This document shows, piece by piece, positions 17,495-26,674 of a stretch of DNA of 64,000 bases. Under the pieces are notes generated by a model. It did not search any database. It saw nothing but the letters and a program-made list of their open reading frames with translations, and was not told where the DNA came from. Origin of the DNA: Microcoleus sp036705565 (GTDB lineage Bacteria > Cyanobacteriota > Cyanobacteriia > Cyanobacteriales > Microcoleaceae); assembly GCA_036705565.1 (NCBI GenBank), contig JAUBUY010000031.1. The stretch is one strand, 5' to 3'. Every line of letters begins with the position of its first letter. The first letter of the stretch is position 1. The translations under genes and the position numbers were made by a program.

Positions 17495-18550
17495 ATGAGT
17501 CAAGACAAGGAAGAAATTAGCTATTCAGAGAAAACAGAACGTCTCAGAGTTATCGGTCAGTTTATCAAAACTGTGACACCGATGATTTGGACGATCGTAA
17601 TTCTAGTAGTCATCATTCCCCTATTCGGTAACTTTCTAATTTCCCAGTCACTAACAAATACCGGAACCACAGCAGTTGTAGTCTCGCCGCCACACGATTT
17701 CAGCAAAGTCAACCAAGACATAAAAAACGCCATCCAAAAATCCCATATAACAGCCGAAACTTTCGCCTCAAAAGAGTTGGACAAATGGGAAACTGAAGTA
17801 ATCGCGCGGGTTGACAATAGTTTCCTCGATTGGTACTTTGATTACTTCACTCAAAAAAAGATGGAGTTTACCGTACCTTTTAACTTCGTGAAATCTGCCG
17901 TACTCAACAGATTTGATATGACAGCAGCATCTCGTGCTGTTTCCGAAAAATTAACCGAAGACTTTCAAAGAGAATTTGCTAACCGCGTGCTGGTACCCAA
18001 AAACGCTCAACTGCGATTTCAATTAATCACTCAAGATACTGCTAATTTGTATATATCAGAAGTTAGCAAAAATGTGAAAGTAGTTCAAAATAATTATAAT
18101 ATACCGCAAGTACAATGGGACAAATATCTGAACGATATTGCCACCACAATTAGCGACAAAGGAAACGTCTCGAATTTATCATTAAAAGTATTAGTTGGCG
18201 GCAGCGGCTACTTAATTGCTAAACCCTTAATTTTGGGAGTTGCAACTAAAGTTGGCAGCAAAGTTACGGCAAAAGTTGCCAGCAAAGCCGCCGCCAAAAT
18301 GGCAACAAAAACAGGCGGTACAGTTGCTAGTCAGTTGGGAGTAAGTTTAATAGATCCGATTGTCGGCATCGGAATTATCATTTGGGATTTGTGGGATTAC
18401 AATCACACAGTCAAAGTAGAAAGACCGATTTTGCGGGAACACATTGTAGAATACTTGAAAGATGTCAAAAAGTCCCTCCTCACAAATCCTGAAAGCGGAA
18501 TCATGGCAGCAATTTATCAGTTGGAAAGCGGTATTTTGAAGTCACTTTAA
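17495..18550 (+). CDS. Membrane-anchored protein of unknown function
   Basis: 351 residues. A cytoplasmic N-terminus of about 30 residues is followed by one strong membrane helix (IWTIVILVVIIPLFGNFLIS), a largely hydrophilic middle (about 55-235) and a C-terminal Ala/Lys-rich hydrophobic region (KVTAKVASKAAAKMATKTGG, then PIVGIGIIIWDLWDY) that may dip into the membrane. I do not recognise a family. The ATG has GAGAAACC upstream but no clean ribosome site. It stands alone between hicAB and a repeat-rich stretch. Confidence 0.75.
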   Translation: MSQDKEEISYSEKTERLRVIGQFIKTVTPMIWTIVILVVIIPLFGNFLISQSLTNTGTTAVVVSPPHDFSKVNQDIKNAIQKSHITAETFASKELDKWETEVIARVDNSFLDWYFDYFTQKKMEFTVPFNFVKSAVLNRFDMTAASRAVSEKLTEDFQREFANRVLVPKNAQLRFQLITQDTANLYISEVSKNVKVVQNNYNIPQVQWDKYLNDIATTISDKGNVSNLSLKVLVGGSGYLIAKPLILGVATKVGSKVTAKVASKAAAKMATKTGGTVASQLGVSLIDPIVGIGIIIWDLWDYNHTVKVERPILREHIVEYLKDVKKSLLTNPESGIMAAIYQLESGILKSL

Positions 18551-18663
18551 TCATTGAAATCCCGTCTGAATGATGTGTGTAAATCCCCGAAAAGTGGTAA
18601 TTCCACTACAAGAAGGAAAGGGGGTAGACCAGTAGTTAGTGCCAGCAGCGGACGCTCCCACTC

Positions 18664-18718
18664 GCTACATGAGCGCGATCGAACACCCGACTGTGGGCGA
18701 TCATCGCGCTCATGTAGC
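18664..18718. repeat. Perfect 16-base inverted repeat
   Basis: GCTACATGAGCGCGAT (18664-18679) and its exact complement (18703-18718) flank 23 bases and are followed by AAAAAAAG. It lies 114 bases beyond the unknown membrane protein gene. It may be a relic of an inserted element. Confidence 0.7.
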
Positions 18719-18867
18719 AAAAAAAGAGAAAAAAATGAATGTTAAATGAGGCAAAAAAAGAGAGGATGTTCGGACAAAAAGAAGAGTTGCAAAACTTTAT
18801 TTTCCCTAAAAAGATATCGCGTAAGGGAGGATAAAACAAGGTTTTAGACTCATATTACACGGATTAA

Positions 18868-19128
18868 GTTGTCGCCATTTTTTTAAAATTAGCTGTCGAT
18901 TATGACTTGTGGCATTTACAGCATAAGAATTTATTAAAAGCTCCGATTGACAGAGGTAGAGTTCGGGGGGGAGTGCGTTTTACCGATGAAGCTCTACGGC
19001 GAGGTTTGTAGGGATTTTCTGAAGTATTTGACGGAGTTGTTTTAGTTCAAAAAGGCATAACTTCTCAGCCGGAAGTTTTGTCAGGTTGGTCGAAATTGCG
19101 ACAAGAAATCGAACTGTTGATGAAATAG
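18868..19128 (+). pseudogene. Coding relic with an internal stop
   Basis: One frame reads LKLAVDYDLWHLQHKNLL...GRVRGGVRFTDEALRRGL, then TAG at 19009-19011, then GFSEVFDGVVLVQKGITSQP and a clean end LRQEIELLMK with TAG at 19126. The composition is protein-like on both sides of the stop. The DYDLWHL segment recalls the C-terminal part of AbiEii-type nucleotidyltransferase toxins, but this is a weak resemblance. Confidence 0.4.
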
Positions 19129-19302
19129 TCGAAAATCAAGGATCGAGTCGGCAGTTGCGATCGCCCGCTGAGACTAAAATCAAGTAAATTTGCAAGTATT
19201 GGTCGATCGACCCCTCCTTACTCGACTATATTTGGATTCAAGGTTTGCTATACTCCAGAAATATACACATATTAACCTTTGGAAAATCAATAGGCCGGAG
19301 CT

Positions 19303-19971
19303 ATGACATCCTATGCAACCTCTACAGCAAGAGCCGAGATGAGTGAGATCCGGCGCTTGAAAAACATACTGCCCCCAGAACTCCAAAGTTGGGTAACAGT
19401 AGAAAAAACAATAGAAGTTAATCCTACCCTGATCCGCAGCGAAGAAATAGGCAAAGACCAGGTAGAAATCCAAATAGACCTGATCCGCTGGGAACAGCTA
19501 GCAATGGATCAGCGGAACCTCCTATTTTGGCACGAAGTCGCCAGAATCCAAAACGACACCATTCCCAGAGACGGTTGGGAAATGGCAGCCCTCGCCATTG
19601 GTTTAGGCGGCGCTGTCGGCGAACTTTGGGTGCAAGACGGCTTGCTGCTGTTACTAGCCCTATCCCTGTGCGGCGTCTCCGGCTGGAGACTTTACCAAAA
19701 AAACAACGGAGAGAAAAGTTTAAAAGAAGCAATAGACGCCGACGAAAAAGCCCTCGCCCTAGCCACCCGCTTCGGCTACACTCTCCCAAACGCCTACAAA
19801 AGCCTCGGCAGCGCCTTAAAAACCTTAATCGAACAAACCTCCAAAAAACAGCAGCGGGCTAAATACGAAGCTCGTCTCCAGGCCCTCAAACGCAACGCAG
19901 CCAAAGCCAAAGCCAAAGTCAAACCCATCACCCGCGAAACCTCTCAGTCAGAAAACGTCTACAATTCTTAA
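19303..19971 (+). CDS. DUF3318 cyanobacterial protein
   Basis: 222 residues. The segments EIRRLKNILPPELQSWV, FWHEVARIQNDTIPRDGWE and the double hydrophobic stretch (MAALAIGLGGAVGELW, GLLLLLALSLCGVSGW) are those of the DUF3318 family found across cyanobacteria; its function is unknown. The HExxR-like phrase is not a clear protease motif. The C-terminal 70 residues are Lys/Ala-rich. Preceding GGAGCT serves as ribosome site. A terminator follows directly. Confidence 0.85.
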   Translation: MTSYATSTARAEMSEIRRLKNILPPELQSWVTVEKTIEVNPTLIRSEEIGKDQVEIQIDLIRWEQLAMDQRNLLFWHEVARIQNDTIPRDGWEMAALAIGLGGAVGELWVQDGLLLLLALSLCGVSGWRLYQKNNGEKSLKEAIDADEKALALATRFGYTLPNAYKSLGSALKTLIEQTSKKQQRAKYEARLQALKRNAAKAKAKVKPITRETSQSENVYNS

Positions 19972-19978
19972 GCTCATC

Positions 19979-20004
19979 CCCCCGACGCTTGTTACGGGGG
20001 TTTT
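19979..20004 (+). terminator. Terminator after DUF3318 gene
   Basis: Stem CCCCCG/CGGGGG with a ten-base loop, then TTTT, beginning eight bases after the stop codon. Confidence 0.75.
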
Positions 20005-20368
20005 CCAGTTAACCGTTAACTGTTGACTTCGGTGTTAGCTGTTAACTGTTAACTGCGATGGCTATCCGGTGCAAGACACGCACCAAAATGATTAACGACA
20101 AGATTAATCGGCCTGAATCCACAAAAATCTTGATTCCGATGTCAAAGTTTGGCCTCGACGATGTTCAAAAATCTTTAGGCCAAAACTGGCACTGGTAGAC
20201 TTAAGTCTATTTTTGCCTTTGATATCATTCTCGGTGGGCGAGTTGGCAGGCATTTTTGTAAAGTTTGTATAAAGCTAGCCTTTTGTTAACCATAATATTT
20301 GGTAAAGGTGGAGCTGCTAGGACAGAATAGGCTAAAGACATCAGCTTGAAATTTGAAACCAGGACTTC
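20005..20368. other. Upstream region of the polysaccharide gene group
   Basis: 364 bases without a gene. There are GTTAACTG tandem units at 20010-20056, and a TTTGGCC...GGCCAAAA inverted repeat near 20149-20188. Confidence 0.5.
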
Positions 20369-21367
20369 ATGGTCAGTCAAACCCCAGAGGCAGATTTTCG
20401 GGTAACGTACTCGGACGAGATTCCCTCAGTTCACATACCCGTGCGCTTGAGCGTACTTGAAGCCGTAAACTTCAAGACAACCTGTCAGCAACTTTTTTCG
20501 GGCAGCACCGTTCCCAGCAAGATTGTCCTAGACTTCAGTCAGACGACATTCATCGACAGTAGCGGGATAGGTGCTTTAGTCAGCAATCTGAAATTTGCCA
20601 AACAGCGAGAGAGTGACTTGGTGCTCCGAAGCCTCAAGCCGCAGGTGATGGCAGTATTTGCTCTCACCAGCCTAGATCAAGTGCTGACGATCGAGCAGCC
20701 CTCTCCAACCTCAACTCCCACAGAGACCAAGCCCTCGGACAATCAGCTACCGATGACCCACCCTTCAGTGCAATCGTGGGTGAAGCGGCTGATAGATATC
20801 GTTGGGGCAATCGTCGGTTTGATAATTACAGGAATTTTGCTCGTACCCATAGCTGCCGCCATCACTATCAACGATCCAGGCCCGATATTTTTCGGTCAAA
20901 CCCGCTGTGGCTGGATGGGCAGACAATTTCGGATTTGGAAATTTCGATCGATGTGTACCAACGCCGAAGCTATGAAAGCCCAAATCAAAAACCAGGCTTC
21001 TGGCGCATTTTTCAAAAATGACAACGACCCGCGGATTACTAAAGTCGGGCGCATCTTACGCAAAACCAGCCTCGATGAACTGCCGCAGTTTTGGAACGTG
21101 CTCAAAGGCGAAATGAGTCTAGTCGGCACCAGACCGCCTACCCCAGACGAAGTTGAGCGCTACGAAGTCCCTCAGTGGCAGCGTTTGGATGTCAAACCCG
21201 GGATGACAGGGGAATGGCAAGTCAACGGTCGCTCTCAAGTCCGCGATTTTGAAGATGTCATCCGTTTAGATTTAAAATACCAACAAAACTGGAGCTTGAT
21301 GTATGACTTGAAACTAATTGTTAAAACTGTAACAGTCCTGTTTAACAAAAATAGTGGCGCTGTGTAG
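20369..21367 (+). CDS. STAS domain fused to a bacterial sugar transferase
   Basis: 332 residues. Residues about 15-110 form a STAS (anti-sigma-antagonist-like) domain; the phosphorylatable serine pair lies in TTFIDSSGIGALV. Residues about 135-332 form an undecaprenyl-phosphate sugar transferase of the WbaP/CpsE type: one membrane hairpin (IVGAIVGLIITGILLVPI), then DPGPIFFGQTRCG, IWKFRSM, LPQFWNVLKGEMSLVGTRPP and PGMTGEWQVNGRS. It would start a lipid-linked repeat unit for exported polysaccharide. The fusion suggests partner-switching control, and an RsbW-like kinase gene follows at 21914. Confidence 0.93.
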   Translation: MVSQTPEADFRVTYSDEIPSVHIPVRLSVLEAVNFKTTCQQLFSGSTVPSKIVLDFSQTTFIDSSGIGALVSNLKFAKQRESDLVLRSLKPQVMAVFALTSLDQVLTIEQPSPTSTPTETKPSDNQLPMTHPSVQSWVKRLIDIVGAIVGLIITGILLVPIAAAITINDPGPIFFGQTRCGWMGRQFRIWKFRSMCTNAEAMKAQIKNQASGAFFKNDNDPRITKVGRILRKTSLDELPQFWNVLKGEMSLVGTRPPTPDEVERYEVPQWQRLDVKPGMTGEWQVNGRSQVRDFEDVIRLDLKYQQNWSLMYDLKLIVKTVTVLFNKNSGAV

Positions 21368-21913
21368 GAACCCTCAACAACCCACCGCTGAACTTTGAGG
21401 TGGTGTTGCCGACGGGGGGCGGGAACTCGAACTCGATACTTAGTCAAGCAGACGATCGCTAGCGATACCTACGTTAGCATTAAGTGTTAAAATTCACACG
21501 CCCAGAAAATGCACAGCTAGTTGCCAGCTCTGCAATCAGAGCATTAATAATTAGCAATTGACGAGTTCGAGTCATACTCGAATGATCCCAGCATGATTTT
21601 CGAGGACGAGAAGAACTCACCTGTGTTTAGAAAAGTAGCGACTGCTAACACAGTCGAAGCTTAAATCACTGCCTCCCAAGCTGACTCGGAAATTTTCCCT
21701 ATTTAAACGCCCTACCGAGGCGGGTTACAGTATCGGAAGTCTCTCATTTGCTGTGCGAGTAAATGGTGCGAAAGGAATGCTCACCTTGAGGCAAAACGGG
21801 CTTCTTCAACTCAAGCTTGACTTAACTAATATGTTGCCAAGACCTTGCCCTCCTTTTTCTCTCCCTCCGGCGCTGAGTACAGCGGTGGTGGGGGCCGACC
21901 TGGGGGAAGAAAG
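21368..21913. other. Intergenic region
   Basis: About 546 bases between the sugar transferase and the anti-sigma kinase gene. No gene or strong structure is seen. The frame of the downstream gene stays open from 21845, but the extra residues are Gly/Ser/Pro-rich and unlike the family. Confidence 0.5.
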
Positions 21914-22351
21914 ATGAAAGACAAGCAACCAAAGGCCGAGTGGCACCTGCAGGTTGAAACAGACCTGAATGCTTTAACATCCGTTTTGGAATGGTTGGAG
22001 AATATCGTTTTGCCCATGATACCAGCGGATTTTTGGTGGCAGTGCCGACTGATAATCAACGAAGGCTTTACAAACGCTGTCCGCCACGCTCACCAGAACT
22101 TGCCCTCCACAACGCCCATAGACATTGAGGTAAAAGTGTTTGCCGATTACTTAGAAATTAGGATTTGGGACAGGGGTCAACCCTTCAACTTAGAAGCAAA
22201 GCTGCACTCGATTATGCAAGAGCAGCGCGATCCTTTGGACAGAGAAGGAGAAAGGGGACTGGTGTTCATGTACAAGCTCACAGACGACCTTCGGTATATC
22301 CGTACCGACGATCGCCGCAACTGCCTGGTAATGCGAAAAAACATTAGCTGA
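21914..22351 (+). CDS. RsbW-like anti-sigma factor serine kinase
   Basis: 145 residues from the ATG at 21914 (ribosome site GGGGGAAGAAAG; an upstream start at 21845 is possible but adds low-complexity residues). It has the GHKL ATPase fold of RsbW/SpoIIAB proteins: N-box IINEGFTNAVRHAH, G1 IRIWDRGQPFN, and GERGLVFMYKLTDDLRY near the end. Such proteins phosphorylate STAS antagonists or hold sigma factors. The STAS-sugar transferase encoded just upstream is the obvious candidate substrate, and a glycosyltransferase follows downstream. Confidence 0.88.
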   Translation: MKDKQPKAEWHLQVETDLNALTSVLEWLENIVLPMIPADFWWQCRLIINEGFTNAVRHAHQNLPSTTPIDIEVKVFADYLEIRIWDRGQPFNLEAKLHSIMQEQRDPLDREGERGLVFMYKLTDDLRYIRTDDRRNCLVMRKNIS

Positions 22352-22512
22352 GGGCGCGATACCCGCCCGGTAAGGGCGGCTTCTTTCGCAAGCAGTGGAA
22401 GATCCCCTCGCTCCCTATTGTCCTACCCGGAACCCAACCACATCGTCTGCAATTGTGCGGGTGCAGGCTCGATGCACGCGACTGGAGGACAATTTGCTTC
22501 AAAATAAATATT

Positions 22513-23781
22513 ATGCGTATTCTAATTTATTCCTATAACTACTATCCAGAGCCGATCGGCATTGCCCCCCTGATGACAGAACTAGCGCAAGGCTTAGTCA
22601 AGCGCGGCCACCAAGTCCGAGTCGTCACAGGAATGCCCAACTATCCGCAGCGGCGGATTTATCCGCAATATGAGGGCAAATTTTACCTCACCGAAGAACA
22701 CAACGGCGTCACAATTCAGCGCAGCTATCTGCGCGTCAACGGCCCCCACCCCAGCCTCCTAGACCGACTTGTGCTAGACGGCAGTTTTGTAGTCTCCAGC
22801 GCCGTCCAAGCCTTCAGAGGCTGGCGTCCCGACGTGATTTTCTCGACAATGCCCCCTTTACCGATTTGCGTCCCAGTCGCCTTTTACGGCTGGATTCGCG
22901 CTTGCCCGATCGTCCTCAACGTTCAGGATATCGTCTCAGAAGCAGCCGTGCGCGTCGGCTTGGTCAAAAAAAACGGACTGCTAGTTGGCATTGCTGACGC
23001 CTTAGAAAAATTTGCCTACAACACAGCCAGCCAAGTCAGCGTCATCGACAGCGGTTTTGTCAAAAAATTGCACTCTCAGGGAGTACCCCCGGAAAAAATA
23101 GTTTGCGTTCCCAATTGGGTTGATGTCAATTTCATTCGGCCCTTACCCAAGGAAAGTAACTCATTTCGAGAAACTCACAAACTCAAGGGCAAATTTGTCG
23201 TTCTCTATGCTGGCAATATTGCCCTAACTCAAGGCTTGCAAACAGTTGTCCAAGCAGCGGCTCGTTTGAAACACATAACCGAAATTGCTTTTGTAATTGT
23301 GGGGGAATCAACAGCACTGGCGCGCTTGCAACAAGATTGCGAAACTTACAAAGCTAATAATGTAATGTTGCTACCATTTGAACCGCGAGAAAAATTGCCG
23401 GAATTGTTAGCTGCTGCTGATGTTAGTTTAGTCGTACAAAAGCGTCGCGTTACTAACTTCAATATGCCTTCAAAAATTCAAGTAATTCTCGCCAGTGGTC
23501 GGGCAATTTTGGCGTCGGTTCCCGAAACTGGTACGGCCCAGAAAGCAGTGCAGCAAAGCGGTGGCGGGGTGGTGGTAGCGCCGGAAGATCCGCAGGCTTT
23601 GGCTGAGGCTGTTGAGGATTTGTACCTGCACCCCGCTAAGGTGGATGCCTTGGGCGAGCAAGGCAGAAATTATGCTGTAGAGAATTACGGATTTGAGGAA
23701 GCTTTGAATCATTATGAAGCTTTATTTGCGGCGGTGGCAGCGAGTCATGGTGAGAAAATATTGGAGCCTTTGCCGAAATGA
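22513..23781 (+). CDS. WcaI-like GT4 glycosyltransferase
   Basis: 422 residues from the ATG at 22513 (frame open from 22453 but without conserved residues). N-terminal Rossmann domain with MRILIYSYNYYPEPIGIAP, LAQGLVKRGHQVRVVTGMPN; C-terminal GT-B domain with FVVLYAGNIALTQGLQTVVQ, NVMLLPFEPREKLPELLAAA and the nucleotide-sugar site around MPSKIQVILASGRAILA. It fits the WcaI-type family that adds a sugar (fucose in colanic acid) to a lipid-linked intermediate. It lies with the sugar transferase and anti-sigma kinase on the same strand. Confidence 0.9.
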   Translation: MRILIYSYNYYPEPIGIAPLMTELAQGLVKRGHQVRVVTGMPNYPQRRIYPQYEGKFYLTEEHNGVTIQRSYLRVNGPHPSLLDRLVLDGSFVVSSAVQAFRGWRPDVIFSTMPPLPICVPVAFYGWIRACPIVLNVQDIVSEAAVRVGLVKKNGLLVGIADALEKFAYNTASQVSVIDSGFVKKLHSQGVPPEKIVCVPNWVDVNFIRPLPKESNSFRETHKLKGKFVVLYAGNIALTQGLQTVVQAAARLKHITEIAFVIVGESTALARLQQDCETYKANNVMLLPFEPREKLPELLAAADVSLVVQKRRVTNFNMPSKIQVILASGRAILASVPETGTAQKAVQQSGGGVVVAPEDPQALAEAVEDLYLHPAKVDALGEQGRNYAVENYGFEEALNHYEALFAAVAASHGEKILEPLPK

Positions 23782-24036
23782 TCGCTAGGGGCGATCGCTC
23801 CGGTAAATGAAATCGATCCAGTTGACAAGATAAAATTAGTAAGATGGGTGTAGAATAGCAACTTAGGAATGAAAAATCAATAAATTGATGAGTTATCGGT
23901 TATAATGAATATAATAAAAAAAGTGTGAGATTACAATTTTCACTCCTAGACAGATAGACTCACAACAGATTTTTCTCCTTAACTATTCTAATTAACTTTT
24001 AAACTCATGTTTTATTTAATTCAATTGACTCATAAA

Positions 24037-24706
24037 TGATAAAATTTTATAAATCATTATCAGAAAAGGATAAAATAAGGTATGCAGCTTTCTTAAACTC
24101 AAAAATTAGGGTGGGGTGGAATTAGCTATGTAATGCAACTTGTGGGATGCAGTCGAAATACCCTCATCAAGGGATTGGAAGATTTAGAAAAAATGGACGA
24201 ACCGACACTCAATAGTTCCAGGATCAGAAAGAAAGGAGGGGGAAGAAAAAGTATTCTGTCTACTCAAATAGGCATTGAGGCAGCCTTTTTATAACTTTTA
24301 AAAAATTTACAGCCGGATACCCGATGAATGAATGAATCAAAGAAACTAATTTGACGCATAAAGAAATAGCTTCTGGATTACGGGCGGCAGGTTTTACCAT
24401 TAGTCTCCCGTTAGTTGCCAAACTATTAAAAAAGCATGGGTATGTGAACGAAAAGCTCAAAAAAAACAAACAATAGAAATCAATCAAAATCGGGACTATC
24501 AATTTAAAAAAATTGCTAGACTTCATGCAGAGTATAGAGAAGCCAGCAATCCTATCCAACCGTTTTGATACCAAAAAGAAAGAAATTTCAAGAATTTTGT
24601 ATCGTCTGAGAACTCTCTATACAAAGGAACCTGTCACTACTTTCGCTCATGATTTTTGGAGTTTAGGTCACGGCAAAGTAATTACCCAGGGAATTTATGA
24701 TTGTTA
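24037..24706 (+). pseudogene. ISAzo13-type transposase relic
   Basis: Pieces of one transposase appear in order but in different frames: SEKDKIRYAA; GWGGISYVMQLVGCSRNTLI and RIRKKGGGRK (DNA-binding head); THKEIASGLRAAGFTISLPL and KLLKKHGY; KKIARLHAEYREASNP; and LYTKEPVTTFAHDFWSLGHG with KVITQGIYD. This is the order found in the ISAzo13 (Rhodopirellula-type) family as I remember it. Internal deletions and at least three frameshifts leave about half of the usual length. No intact ends are recognised. Confidence 0.75.
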
Positions 24707-24804
24707 ATAAAATCGAGGATAGATAACATTAATAAATAGTAAATATACCAGTTAATTAGCCTGTGACTCTTTAAAAAACTGGTAGGATAATTATGGTAAA
24801 GCTA

Positions 24805-25081
24805 CCTAAGCTGTGGAGCATTTAAACCAGTAACGAGGCTTGTATGGTGCGTCAATAGATTTTAGATTTTAGATGAAAGAATTGACCCCACGTATAAATG
24901 CGGGGGCGTGAGGGTTTTCGATTTGAGATGCTTTCGATTGATTCCACGGATAAATCACGTGGCGGGTACCATAAAAAAATTCGTTGTCAGGAGTGAACAC
25001 TTACGCGCTTATGCGGGAAACACTTCTGTAATGACGCACCTTACCTGGAGCGTTAATGGTTTAAATGCTCCACAGCTTAGG
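24805..25081. mobile_element. TIR element carrying the composite repeat
   Basis: The left end CCTAAGCTGTGGAGCATTTA-AACCA-TAACG (24805-24835) is matched by its inverted copy ending GCTCCACAGCTTAGG (25050-25081), with weaker pairing continuing inward to TGGTGCGTCA. About 275 bases long, no gene inside; it holds a minus-oriented copy of the 36-base box (24935-24970) and AAAATCT units. Its right end overlaps the left end of the next MITE by five bases. Confidence 0.65.
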
Positions 25082-25207
25082 AATGAGAATTAAATAACTA
25101 CCACTCTTGAAAGTGGGATGGGCGTCCCGCCCGACAAAAAAGCCCGGGCGGGACGCCCATCCCACAATAACAATTAAAATTGTAAGTTATTTAATTCCCG
25201 ATCCTTA
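25077..25207. mobile_element. MITE-like element, copy 2
   Basis: Ends TTAGGAATGAGAATTAAATA and the inverted right end TAAGTTATTTAAT...ATCCTTA bound a core hairpin of GTGGGATGGGCGTCCCGCCC and its complement. The core is almost the same as in the copy at 42356-42486 and unlike copy 1 at 2796. Confidence 0.8.
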
Positions 25208-25623
25208 CGTCTAAATACAATCAAGAAATAATATCGATTTTTTACTCATATTGCCAAGGATTGTAAAGGAGTAATTATTACTATTCAATAATTAGTAAAA
25301 GCTCTCGTGTAAAAAAATAAAAATGGAATATCTGCTGTAGAGGTAAATATTTTTAATAAATTAGATCAAAATGGTCGAAAGGCGGCTGATGATTTGTCAA
25401 ATACAATGCAAATTATTTTCGAGTAATATTGGTCAAAATGGAATTATCGAGCCGTTCCCCAACAGGAGTAATTCATTAAGTTATTTATTTTTCATGCCCG
25501 ATCGGCAGAGTATTGATCGAGACCTTTACCAAAGGAATTTTGGAAAAGCATGGGCTCAGTCAAAACATCACTATTTTTTTCTACTGCGATACTCATCGTT
25601 TCAGATACAGCATATTCTGTGGT
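25208..25623. other. AT-rich decayed region
   Basis: No intact gene. A short frame near 25328-25428 (GISAVEVNIFNKLDQNGRKA, then ADDLSNTM) looks protein-like but is cut by a TAA and is not recognised. The region joins two elements to a damaged VOC gene and is probably old inserted DNA. Confidence 0.4.
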
Positions 25624-26121
25624 TCATAAAGTACATTGCCAGCTATATTGTGTGGTGTTAATCCTCCGGGTGCGGATCTGCTTCATATTTGATAAAACTT
25701 GCATATTGACGGGTATCCGCACCTTAATTGCTACAAAATTGTGTGTACTACATATACATAGAATATGCTGTAAATAAGGTGGACGATATGCCCAACTAGA
25801 AAATGCAACTGTGTCCTCAGAACCTTTGGGTGGAGGCAAACAAATGCCAAACGGACACGCACCATTATTCCGATTTGTCGATCGCTCCCAAAGACGAGTC
25901 TGATGAATTGGCTCAGACTTCGCCTCTTCTGGATCGTGAATCCATAACAATTCCAACATTGCGTTATGGAAAAAGAAACAGCGATTGGCTGTACCTTGTC
26001 CGTGATGAATGCGAGATCCACCCTCAACTAAACCGAAGGATGATAGGCGATTAGCTTCGGGAGCACCAATATCAGTAAGGATGAAAAGATGGTCGAATTC
26101 AAATGTCATAGCATTATTCAT
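25624..26121 (-). pseudogene. VOC/glyoxalase-like protein, 3' end frameshifted
   Basis: From ATG 26121 (or 26109) the first about 115 residues look normal for a small VOC-superfamily protein: MTFEFDHLFILTDIGAPEAN, FHNAMLELLWIHDPEEA, and FSSWAYRPPYL. Family members bind metal and act as lyases, dioxygenases or resistance proteins; the substrate is unknown. After RPPYL the frame goes off into non-conserved residues, while another frame gives protein-like GADTRQYASFIKYEADPHPE before a stop. A frameshift near 25740 is therefore likely and the gene is probably dead. Confidence 0.55.
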
Positions 26122-26210
26122 CGAATTGCTCGATCGCTCAAATAATTTTAACCCTCTGTGATGGCTTTCCTTCCGATCGCCGCGCTGATGCTGCACTGCG
26201 TACTGACCAA

Positions 26211-26348
26211 AGTCCCAAACCTCAACTCAGTCAATCTTTCCCAATCTAAAATCTAAAATCTAAAATCTAAAATCTAAAATCGATAGTCCCAAACCTCAAC
26301 TCAGTAAATATTCCCCAATCTAAAATCTAAAATCTAAAATCTAAAATC
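26211..26348. repeat. AAAATCT heptamer arrays, duplicated
   Basis: Two copies of a unit beginning TCCCAAACCTCAACTCAGT (26213 and 26287), each followed by TTCCCCAATC-type sequence and four to five AAAATCT heptamers. The rest of the space to topA (26349-26674) shows no gene. Confidence 0.8.
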
Positions 26349-26674
26349 GCTCGCCCCAACCTTTCCCAAGCTTCAAGTTACAACCAGATTGAGGAACCAT
26401 CAGCCCGCATCCAGCAGTCTCAACATCCAGTTAGCGACAATTCTGCTAGAGTCAGGTCATCATCCCGTGCATCTTGTAGAGACGCGATTCGCAGCCTCTG
26501 CCCCCAAAGCAGTAAAATCCCATCACATTGTCACCTGCCACCCGATCGGCAGTAAGTTAAAAATTAAGGTAGTTTGAAAATAATCGCCCAAAGTTGAAAG
26601 AAACCTTGACATCTGACCTAAACTCTCTAACTTAGACCCTCTAGCTGCGCTGCCATCCATATTTAAAAGATGCC

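Noticed and set aside
18554..18745. Small plus-strand frame over the 16-base inverted repeat
   Set aside because: Composition is Arg/Ser-rich and arises from the palindrome.
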